The notes beneath the pieces are model-generated. The model was not told the DNA's origin, made no database searches, and was given only the letters and a program-made list of their open reading frames with translations. A program made the position numbers and the translations under genes. From a virus: a stretch of DNA of 40,493 nucleotides. The number at the start of each line of letters is the position of its first letter. Within the stretch, counting starts at the first letter, position 1. Shown here in pieces: positions 33,304-39,998 of the stretch. Location: positions 1-40,493 of the IMG/VR virus record IMGVR_UViG_3300020159_003753; one strand, given 5' to 3'.

Positions 33304-35586
33304 ATGCCACTACATACAGACCTGTTGAAAAGTTGGGTTGGGTCCGCTTTGCGCACAACGACCACTTTCAATAACACTTCCAGCATAACAATTCCATACG
33401 GAAGGTTCAACGCTCTTGTTTCTGGGCGTGGTGGTACTGGCACAAATGCAACTCCTGGCACTGCTGCAACTTATTCTGGAAATAGTGCTGCATCTTACAA
33501 TTCAGGAAGCCCAGCGACTTATAATGTCGGCAACGTCGCCTCGTATTCTGGAAATACTGTTTCTGGATACAATGCAGGAAATCCAGCATCATATAATCCT
33601 CCAGTTCCTGCAAGTTATACAGGAAACAACGCAAACTATAATTCTGGAAATCCAGCATCATATAGCGGCAACAATCCTGCTTCATATTCTGGAAATAATG
33701 CCAACTATAATGCTGGTAGTGCTGCATCATATTCAGGAAACAACATTGCTTCATATAATCCTCGCAATGTCGCTGGATATAATGCTGGTAATATTGCATC
33801 GTACAATCCCACAAATATTGCTGCATATTCTGGAAATAATGCAAACTATAATGCTGGAACTCCTGCATCATATAATCCTCAGACTATATCCGCATACAAT
33901 CCAGGTTCTGCAAACTATAACCCTGGATCACCAGCATCATATTCTGGAAACAATCTTGCTGGATACTCTGGTAACAGTGCAAATTATAATGCAGGCAACG
34001 TAGCATCTTACAATCCGCAAAACGTAGCAGCATATAATCCAGGATCTGCAAATTACAATGCTGGTAATGCTGCAACATATAATGCACCAACTGTGGCCAA
34101 CTACAATCCAGGTTCCGCAAACTATAACGCTGGAACTGTAGCATCATATAATCCAGGAAGTATTGCTTCTTACAATCCACGCAACGTTGCTGGATACTCT
34201 GGTAACAACGCAAACTTCAGTCCAGGAAACGTTGCATCATATAACCCACGCAACGTTGCTGGATATTCTGGAAACAATCAAAATACAAATCCAGCCAATC
34301 CAGCATCCTGGATTTCAATGTTTTATGTGAATGATACTGGAATGGCTTATTTGTTTGGGGATGAAATAGTTTATATTGGACCAACAGCTTATCCGCAAAG
34401 TGGTGGTGGTTCTGCGCCTGGACCAACCAATGCTTATGGATCTACAAATGAGCTCGGTACTGTTAACGTGTATATTACATACCAGCAAATTCCAGGAGAA
34501 CCAGGAAATCCGACTGGTGTTTATAATCCAGGATCTGCAAATTACAATGCTGGTAATGCTGCAACCTATAACTCACCAACTGTAGCAAATTATAATGCAG
34601 GTTCAGCAAATTACAACGCTGGCACTGCTGCAAGTTATTCTGGTAACACTATTGCTTCGTATAATCCACGCAATGTGGCAGGATATTCTGGCAATAATGC
34701 AAACTTCACACCAGGAAATGTTGCATCATATAATACTCGCAACATTGCTGGCTATTCTGGAAATGATGCAAACTATAACACTGGAACAGTAGCATCATAC
34801 AATCCTCGTAACGTAGCAACATATAATCCAGGATCAGCAAATTACAATACTGGCTCACCAGCATCATATTCTGGAAACAATCTTGCTGGTTATTCTGGAA
34901 ACAGTGCGAACTATAACACTGGAACACCAGCATCGTATAATCCAAGAAACGTTTCCACATACAATCCAGGAAGCGCAAACTACAATGCTGGTAGTGCTGC
35001 AACATATTCTGGTAACAACATTTCTGGTTATAATGTTGGCAACGCAGCAACATATAATCCTGGATCAATTGCTTCGTATTCTGGAAATAATCTTGCCAAT
35101 TATAATGCAGGCAATCCAGCAACATACAATCCTGGAAATCCTGCAACATACACAGGAAATAATTTGGCAAATTATAATGCTGGCAATCCAGCAAGTTATA
35201 ATCCTCCTGTGCCTGCATCCTATAGTGGAAATAACATTTCAGGATACAATGCTGGCAATCCAGCAACATACAATCCACAAAATCCTGCATCATATTCTGG
35301 CAATACAGCTGCTACATATAATGCAGGTAGTGTGGCAACATACAATCCACCAATTCTTGGTACTCCTGGAACCGCAACAAATGTTCTTGGTGTATATTTC
35401 CCAGGTGGCGCTGGTGCTTCAGCAAATTATAATGCAGCACCAGGAAGTACAATTGCTGGATACAATGCAGGTCAACTAGCACCATATGTGCCAGAAACAC
35501 CTGTTGATACTAATGTTTACCCAGATTCAGCAAACTACCCAGTAACGGTTCCATCTGGTGGACAAATAGTTGTAAAGATTGAATAA
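33304..35586 (+). CDS. Complete Tyr-Asn-Pro-Gly repeat fibre (760 aa)
   Basis: Residues 1-45 are the cap (LLKSWVGSALRTTTTF, IPYGRFNALVSGRGG) shared with the 738-aa protein. About 85 repeat units of 7-8 residues follow (ASYNPGS, NYNAGNP, GYSGNNA). One non-repeat insert lies at about residues 335-405 (WISMFYVNDTGMAYLFGDE). The C-terminal cap (LGVYFPGGAG; YPVTVPSGGQIVVKIE) matches the 461-aa protein. It has no Hint domain, so it represents the unsplit form. The composition is almost only Tyr, Asn, Gly, Ala, Ser, Pro; Pro usually precedes Gly (NPG), the sequence prolyl 4-hydroxylases prefer. Upstream (33270-33277) ACTAAATA is one mismatch from the late motif. It is probably a surface fibre; the mechanism is unknown. 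Confidence 0.85.
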   Translation: MPLHTDLLKSWVGSALRTTTTFNNTSSITIPYGRFNALVSGRGGTGTNATPGTAATYSGNSAASYNSGSPATYNVGNVASYSGNTVSGYNAGNPASYNPPVPASYTGNNANYNSGNPASYSGNNPASYSGNNANYNAGSAASYSGNNIASYNPRNVAGYNAGNIASYNPTNIAAYSGNNANYNAGTPASYNPQTISAYNPGSANYNPGSPASYSGNNLAGYSGNSANYNAGNVASYNPQNVAAYNPGSANYNAGNAATYNAPTVANYNPGSANYNAGTVASYNPGSIASYNPRNVAGYSGNNANFSPGNVASYNPRNVAGYSGNNQNTNPANPASWISMFYVNDTGMAYLFGDEIVYIGPTAYPQSGGGSAPGPTNAYGSTNELGTVNVYITYQQIPGEPGNPTGVYNPGSANYNAGNAATYNSPTVANYNAGSANYNAGTAASYSGNTIASYNPRNVAGYSGNNANFTPGNVASYNTRNIAGYSGNDANYNTGTVASYNPRNVATYNPGSANYNTGSPASYSGNNLAGYSGNSANYNTGTPASYNPRNVSTYNPGSANYNAGSAATYSGNNISGYNVGNAATYNPGSIASYSGNNLANYNAGNPATYNPGNPATYTGNNLANYNAGNPASYNPPVPASYSGNNISGYNAGNPATYNPQNPASYSGNTAATYNAGSVATYNPPILGTPGTATNVLGVYFPGGAGASANYNAAPGSTIAGYNAGQLAPYVPETPVDTNVYPDSANYPVTVPSGGQIVVKIE
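33450..35355 (+). repeat. Long YNPG/YSGNN coding repeat array
   Basis: Degenerate 21-24-bp DNA units encode 7-8-residue protein units with one Tyr each. Some stretches are nearly identical at a distance, for example the block encoding YNPGSANYNAGNAATYN occurs near 34036 and again near 34525, suggesting internal duplication. The array is broken once by a non-repeat insert at about 34300-34520. Confidence 0.9.
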
Positions 35587-35626
35587 ATATAGTATAATTT
35601 GATATTGCAAATGTAGTGGAGTGAAT
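35581..35626 (+). promoter_or_regulatory. Late-promoter-like leader of the second oxygenase gene
   Basis: AATAAATA at 35582-35589 overlaps the stop codon of the repeat fibre and is followed by GTATAATTTGATATT. GTGGAG at 35616-35621 lies 5 bases before ATG 35627. The leader matches the one at 31683-31734 in order and much of the sequence (GAATAAATA, TATAATT, ATATT, AGTGGAGT), so the two oxygenase genes seem to carry copies of the same control region. Confidence 0.65.
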
Positions 35627-36226
35627 ATGGCATTCAAAGTGCAAAAGTATGTTCGACGCTTAGAACAATATTGCGTCGTAAATAAAGCATTCACTGAAGA
35701 TGAGTGCGACAAGATCATCGATCTTGAAGATCTACAAAAGTTCCAAAAAGGTGGCGTTGGAAGCGGACCGCAAGGAAAGGTGGATAAGAAGGCTCGTGAT
35801 AGTGATATCATGTGGCTTATGCAAGATCAAAACTCGGATTGGATTTTCCAAAAATTTGGTCATCTAGTTTCTCTTGTCAACTATGATCACTTCATGTATA
35901 ATATCGATGGCTTCGAAGCCTTTCAGTATACTGTATATAAAGCCAAAAATAAACAACACTATGATTGGCATATCGATGCTGATAATACTAGCGCCAACTA
36001 CATTCGTAAAATAAGTGCATCTATTATTCTTACAGACCCTGACGATTATGATGGCGGAGAATTGCAAGTCGTTCCTCATGGACGAGTTGATGATCCATTC
36101 AGTGTAAAATCAAAACGTGGTGATGTTGTATTCTTTTCTTCTTGGATGCCCCATCGTGTTTCTCCAGTAACCTCTGGTATTCGCAAATCATTGGTATGTT
36201 GGGTTATGGGCGAAAGGACTCATTGA
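35627..36226 (+). CDS. Prolyl-4-hydroxylase-like 2OG-Fe(II) oxygenase with complete metal site
   Basis: A 199-aa paralogue of the 31735 protein (shared blocks YNIDGFEAFQ, KISASIILTDPDDYDGGEL, SPVTSGIRKSL). All expected ligands are present: His115-x-Asp117 (WHIDAD), His176 (WMPHRV) and the 2-oxoglutarate-binding Arg186, ten residues after the distal His as in P4H-type enzymes. It should hydroxylate a protein or peptide using O2, Fe(II) and 2-oxoglutarate. Proline in the NPG repeats of the gene just upstream is the best candidate. The ATG at 35627 is preferred over GTG at 35621, which belongs to GTGGAG. Next gene starts one base after the stop. Substrate inferred. Confidence 0.9.
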   Translation: MAFKVQKYVRRLEQYCVVNKAFTEDECDKIIDLEDLQKFQKGGVGSGPQGKVDKKARDSDIMWLMQDQNSDWIFQKFGHLVSLVNYDHFMYNIDGFEAFQYTVYKAKNKQHYDWHIDADNTSANYIRKISASIILTDPDDYDGGELQVVPHGRVDDPFSVKSKRGDVVFFSSWMPHRVSPVTSGIRKSLVCWVMGERTH

Positions 36227-36227
36227 T

Positions 36228-36974
36228 ATGAAAAATTGGTTCAAAGTTTGGGGCAATGATGTGATGGAATTCTATTGCCATCCTGATTTTGAGGATATTA
36301 TTCCTCCTCCTCGTCCAGCAGTAAAATATCTTCCGAAATGGTTCAAAGATCTTGCGCCAACATTTGATGCTGGTAAACGAGATATTTTTGGTAATCCAAC
36401 AATGACTGCAAAGAAATGTTTGCCAATGCTCGATGCAATGTCTTTAGGATTCACAATGCCACTTGCTGGTGATTTACACGTTTCAACAAATCATAACTGC
36501 ACTCAAATCGAAATCAAAAATCCGCCAGCATTTGCTGTTGCAGAGTTTCATGATGCTGCTCAGGTTGGTGGAAAGGCTGCGCTTGGATTCAAACATGGTA
36601 ATCCAATCAAATTCATCAACCGTTGGGTGATCAAGACAAAGCCAGGTTGGTCGACTTTGTTTATTCCTCCAGTCAATCACTTTGATCAACCATTTAGATG
36701 TTTGGGTGGATATGTTGATACTGATGAGTATCCAAAAGAAGTAAATTTCCCTGGTGCGTGGCTTGTTCCAGACTTCGACGGAAGTATTCCTGCAGGAACT
36801 CCATTGGTAACAGCAATTCCAATAAAGCGAAACTCTTTCAACAATAAAAAACCAAAGATCAGAAAGATGATGCCAAGCGAACAAAGAAAGATTTTGAAAA
36901 TACAAAAAACACAAGAGAGCCGCACTCACCACTATACTTGGGAATTGAGAAAGAGAAAACACGAAGATGAGTAA
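36228..36974 (+). CDS. Unknown beta-rich protein, paralogue of next gene (DUF6065-like look)
   Basis: A 248-aa protein. Features seen are HPDFEDIIPPPRPAVKYLPK, a KKCLPMLDAMSLGF block, RWVIKTKPGWSTLFIPPVNH, GGYVDTDEYP and DGSIPAGTPLVTAIPIKR, then a basic C-terminal tail (MPSEQRKILKIQKTQE). The order resembles proteins of the DUF6065 type, but I cannot verify this. It shares its layout (Cys-x-x-Met-x-Asp, then Pro-Ala-Gly-Thr-Pro near the end) with the 267-aa protein that follows, so they are distant paralogues. AAGGA 11 bases upstream serves as the binding site, and the gene follows the second oxygenase after one base. A role with the oxygenase/glycosyltransferase set is possible from context only. 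Confidence 0.72.
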   Translation: MKNWFKVWGNDVMEFYCHPDFEDIIPPPRPAVKYLPKWFKDLAPTFDAGKRDIFGNPTMTAKKCLPMLDAMSLGFTMPLAGDLHVSTNHNCTQIEIKNPPAFAVAEFHDAAQVGGKAALGFKHGNPIKFINRWVIKTKPGWSTLFIPPVNHFDQPFRCLGGYVDTDEYPKEVNFPGAWLVPDFDGSIPAGTPLVTAIPIKRNSFNNKKPKIRKMMPSEQRKILKIQKTQESRTHHYTWELRKRKHEDE

Positions 36975-37770
36975 ATTATTCAATATCTTTTCAAAGAGTG
37001 ATGTGCCTGACCTGCAATTTGTCGATAGCACAAGACAAGTCTACACGCACTATCCAGTTCTGATGGCAAAAGATGTAAAACCATTTTTCAAAGAATTTCA
37101 AGAAAAAGAACAAGGAACATATAACTTTCCAGGATGTCCTGGAATGCACGATTACTCGCGCATGGGTTATTTGATTACTGCATGGATTGATATTCATATC
37201 AAAGCAAACAAAGCAGGTACTGTAATTCGTCTTGGTACTGATTCTAGAGATAAAGGCGCAAAACCAAAAGGAACACCATTTCAAAATCCAATGGAAATTG
37301 CACCACCGCAACTCGAAATTAGAGACGCATTTCCAATGTCAACTGATGTAACAAATGGAATGTTTACATTCAAGGATGATATTAAACCTACTGCTTGGAA
37401 CATGCCTGGACCGTGGAAAATCTTTGGTAAAAAAAATGTTTCTGCACTTCTTCTTCCTGCATACTATCATTGCCCATTTCTAGATGACTTATACCTATAT
37501 CCTGGGGTTGTGGACTATCGAGAGTTTACAACCGCAAATATCATCTTCTCTCCGAAGAAAAAGATTGAGATCACAATTCCTGCAGGAACTCCGATGTTAC
37601 ACGTGATTCCTTTCAAGACTACTGAAGATTTTAGTGCATCATATGGTCCAGGAACAGTGGAGCAGTTAGATTCGCATAAATCGCCTAAGAAATTCTACGA
37701 AAGTAACTGGTATCGAAAGTATTATATGATCAAAAAGAAGTTCAAACTAGAGAAAATCACTGGAGATTGA
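36967..37770 (+). CDS. Unknown protein, paralogue of the preceding gene
   Basis: A 267-aa protein. It shows FPGCPGMHDYSRMGYLITAW, PTAWNMPGPWKIFG, LLLPAYYHCPFLDDLYLYPG and KIEITIPAGTPMLHVIPFK, aligning by order with the 248-aa protein upstream (notably IPAGTP followed by a hydrophobic strand and IPxK). The C-terminus is basic (YRKYYMIKKKFKLEKI). Its ATG lies inside the previous gene (8-base overlap), so the pair is translationally coupled. Cupin-like or jelly-roll folds would fit the strand pattern, but no full metal-binding motif is visible. Function unknown. Confidence 0.7.
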   Translation: MSKLFNIFSKSDVPDLQFVDSTRQVYTHYPVLMAKDVKPFFKEFQEKEQGTYNFPGCPGMHDYSRMGYLITAWIDIHIKANKAGTVIRLGTDSRDKGAKPKGTPFQNPMEIAPPQLEIRDAFPMSTDVTNGMFTFKDDIKPTAWNMPGPWKIFGKKNVSALLLPAYYHCPFLDDLYLYPGVVDYREFTTANIIFSPKKKIEITIPAGTPMLHVIPFKTTEDFSASYGPGTVEQLDSHKSPKKFYESNWYRKYYMIKKKFKLEKITGD

Positions 37771-37782
37771 ACTTTTTAGAGC

Positions 37783-37825
37783 GGATTCCCCAGGTTTATA
37801 AATAAGAAAATAAAATGGGGATTCC
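37783..37825 (+). promoter_or_regulatory. Late promoter TATAAATA inside an RBS-hiding hairpin
   Basis: TATAAATA at 37797-37804 is an exact T4 late consensus, giving a predicted start near 37810. GGATTCCCC (37783-37791) can pair with GGGGATTCC (37817-37825) with one T-T mismatch, and the right arm contains the GGGGA ribosome binding site of the ATG at 37829. RNA read through from upstream could hide this site. RNA starting at the late promoter lacks the left arm and would leave it free. Confidence 0.72.
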
Positions 37826-37828
37826 TAA

Positions 37829-38164
37829 ATGGCGCAATTTGTAGAATTAGATCTAGACCAAGGAACGGATCTCTCCTATAATCTAGACCTCACACAGGAT
37901 GATGGAAGCCCACTCAATGTGACTGGCTACACATTCTCATCATCTATTCGTAAATCATATTACTCGACGAACGTGACAGCAAATCTCGTTGTCACAGTCG
38001 CCAATTCAGTCAGTGGAAATGTTGTGCTGACAATGAACTCTGCCATTTCGGCTAACATCAAGGCTGGCAGATACCTTTTTGACGTAAAGCAAAAAAATGC
38101 CGCCAACACAACAACAAGAATTATTGAAGGGATCATAACGGTACTGCCTCAGGTAACAAAGTAA
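37829..38164 (+). CDS. Small beta-sandwich virion protein before the collagen fibre
   Basis: A 111-aa protein with the pattern [20 protein letters not shown], then [19 protein letters not shown] and [14 protein letters not shown], ending [15 protein letters not shown]. This is a strand-rich domain of the kind found just upstream of collagen-like fibres in marine phages, and resembles the N-terminal domain of baseplate upper proteins of siphophages (BppU). It may be a fibre base or connector. It has its own late promoter (TATAAATA at 37797) and is 1 base from the collagen gene. Function inferred. Confidence 0.78.
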   Translation: MAQFVELDLDQGTDLSYNLDLTQDDGSPLNVTGYTFSSSIRKSYYSTNVTANLVVTVANSVSGNVVLTMNSAISANIKAGRYLFDVKQKNAANTTTRIIEGIITVLPQVTK

Positions 38165-38165
38165 C

Positions 38166-39998
38166 ATGACTTCGATAAAGGTTACTGCAGCTAACCCGAC
38201 CATTCGAACCACAGTAAATCCAACTGACACTTCTCAAGTAAAGGTTTCAACTGCTCGTGGTGGCGCTGGTCCACAAGGTCCTGGTGGTCCTCAAGGACCA
38301 ACTGGTCCTCAGGGTGTTGCTGGACCAACAGGACCATCAGGCGGTCCTCAGGGACCAAGTGGACCGTCTGGTCCATCTGGTGCATCTGGTCCAAGTGGAC
38401 CAAGCGGTGCTTCTGGTCCGAGTGGTCCGAGTGGTCCATCTGGCGTTCGTGGTCCAACAGGTCCTCAAGGACCACAAGGTGAAATTGGACCGCAAGGTCC
38501 ATCTGGTCCATCAGGTATTCGTGGTCCACAAGGTCCACAAGGCGCGATTGGTGCAACAGGACCGCAAGGTCCATCTGGTCCATCTGGTCCTCAAGGTGCG
38601 CAGGGTTTTGCTGGTCCTCAAGGTCCATCTGGACCAAGAGGTCTTGTTGGTGCTGCGGGTCCTCAAGGACCAACAGGCGTTACTGGATCAACTGGTGCTC
38701 AAGGTCCACAGGGACCAACAGGTGTAACAGGTTCTCGTGGTCCACAAGGACCAACTGGCGCAACAGGCAATACAGGCGCAACTGGTCCAACGGGACCAAG
38801 TGGTGCGCAAGGCGATAGAGGTTTTGCTGGACCACAAGGTCCAACTGGTGCGCAGGGTTTAGTTGGTGCTCGTGGTCCAACTGGTGTTACTGGTGACACA
38901 GGAGCAACAGGTCCGCAAGGTCCAACTGGCGCACAAGGTCCAGCTGGTGCTCGTGGTCCACAAGGTCCGCAAGGACCAACAGGTGCAACAGGTGCTCAAG
39001 GTCCAACAGGTCCATCTGGAGCACAAGGTGATAGAGGTTTTGCTGGACCACAAGGTCCAACTGGTGCGCAAGGTCTAGTTGGTTCAGCTGGTCCACAAGG
39101 TCCATCTGGACCGCAAGGATTGATAGGCGCGCAAGGACCAACTGGTCCTCGTGGTCCACAGGGCATTGCAGGTCCACAAGGTCCTCGTGGTGCTTCTGGT
39201 GCATTGCAACATTGGGCAGTTGTAACATATAATTATACTGCAAGTGATGGTGATCGACTTGTTGCAAATACAACAGTCAATGGTCCATTTACAATTACAT
39301 TACCAAATACGCCAGTTGCTGGTGGTTATGTGCAAGTTACTGATGGTGATAATTGGAATACAAATCCAGTTTATGTCACATCATTAGATAATACGATTGA
39401 AGGTCAGAGTCAGCCAGTCTCACTTGACATTCGTGGTGTGACTGTAGAATTTATTTACAATGGAACAACTTGGGAAGTTACTGCAACAACTGGTCGTCGT
39501 GGACCGCAAGGTGTCAAAGGACCGCAGGGACCAATTGGTCCACAAGGACCAAAAGGTGATCGAGGTTTCTCAGGTCCACAAGGACCTCAAGGTCCATCTG
39601 GTCCACAAGGAAGTTTAGGTCCGCAAGGTCCATCTGGTCCTTCTGGACCACAAGGTGAGCGTGGCGGCAGTATTCGTATTTCTGGCACTGTGCCAAACAC
39701 TAATGTTCTTTTTGCGATCACTGGAGCATCTGTTGGTGAAGCGTACATTGTAACAGCATCTGGTCATATTTGGATTTGGGATGATTGTCCTGGTCCTGCT
39801 CAGTGGATGGATGCAGGTCCATTTATTGGTCCAACTGGTCCAACTGGTCCCACAGGAACTGTCGGTCCACAAGGTCCACAAGGAACAACTGGTCCACAAG
39901 GACCTCAAGGACCAATCACAGCATATACATTTGATGGCGGATCGCCAATAAATAATTACACTAACGGTCCTGCCTTTGATTGCGGCGGAGTAAACTAA
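38166..39998 (+). CDS. Collagen-like tail fibre
   Basis: A 610-aa protein. After a 34-residue head ([20 protein letters not shown]), residues about 35-345 are Gly-x-y triplets ([10 protein letters not shown]), followed by a globular domain (residues about 346-442: [32 protein letters not shown]), a second triplet stretch (about 443-500), a second small domain ([36 protein letters not shown]) and a short third stretch. Collagen-like phage proteins form trimeric fibre shafts. I see Pro always at the first place after Gly (G-P-Q/S/T), not before Gly, apart from the short GPG near residue 39. Adjacent to the P4H and glycosyltransferase genes. It ends exactly where the next gene starts. Confidence 0.92.
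   Translation: MTSIKVTAANPTIRTTVNPTDTSQVKVSTARGGAGPQGPGGPQGPTGPQGVAGPTGPSGGPQGPSGPSGPSGASGPSGPSGASGPSGPSGPSGVRGPTGPQGPQGEIGPQGPSGPSGIRGPQGPQGAIGATGPQGPSGPSGPQGAQGFAGPQGPSGPRGLVGAAGPQGPTGVTGSTGAQGPQGPTGVTGSRGPQGPTGATGNTGATGPTGPSGAQGDRGFAGPQGPTGAQGLVGARGPTGVTGDTGATGPQGPTGAQGPAGARGPQGPQGPTGATGAQGPTGPSGAQGDRGFAGPQGPTGAQGLVGSAGPQGPSGPQGLIGAQGPTGPRGPQGIAGPQGPRGASGALQHWAVVTYNYTASDGDRLVANTTVNGPFTITLPNTPVAGGYVQVTDGDNWNTNPVYVTSLDNTIEGQSQPVSLDIRGVTVEFIYNGTTWEVTATTGRRGPQGVKGPQGPIGPQGPKGDRGFSGPQGPQGPSGPQGSLGPQGPSGPSGPQGERGGSIRISGTVPNTNVLFAITGASVGEAYIVTASGHIWIWDDCPGPAQWMDAGPFIGPTGPTGPTGTVGPQGPQGTTGPQGPQGPITAYTFDGGSPINNYTNGPAFDCGGVN
38268..39200 (+). repeat. Collagen-like Gly-x-y coding repeat
   Basis: About 104 triplets [15 protein letters not shown] and similar, with one visible interruption (GPSGGPQ). 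GGTCCA, GGACCA and GGTCCTCAAGG-like words repeat throughout. The local GC is higher than in the neighbourhood because Gly and Pro codons dominate. Further triplet stretches lie at about 39492-39665 and 39827-39915. Confidence 0.93.
39947..39954 (+). promoter_or_regulatory. Possible late promoter motif before the last gene
   Basis: AATAAATA matches the NATAAATA form and lies 44 bases before ATG 39999, inside the 3' end of the collagen gene. The same motif appears by chance inside other AT-rich genes, so the evidence is only positional. Confidence 0.35.

Noticed and set aside
33290-33328. A 12-codon micro-ORF (ATG 33290) before the 760-aa fibre, possibly a leader peptide
   Set aside because: No ribosome site of its own, no conservation evidence, and no matching ORF before the other fibre gene.
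33450-35355. CRISPR-like array of short direct repeats
   Set aside because: The repeats are degenerate, in frame, and encode YNPG units of one long protein; there are no constant spacers and no cas genes.
28811-35479. Long open frames in other frames and on the minus strand inside the repeat fibres
   Set aside because: They arise because the repeats avoid stops in several frames. They are low-complexity His/Ile/Leu/Gln sequences that change with each repeat.
38191-39696. Antisense and out-of-frame ORFs in the collagen gene
   Set aside because: Shadows of Gly-Pro codons, giving Val/Leu/Asp/His-rich strings with no domain and no ribosome site.
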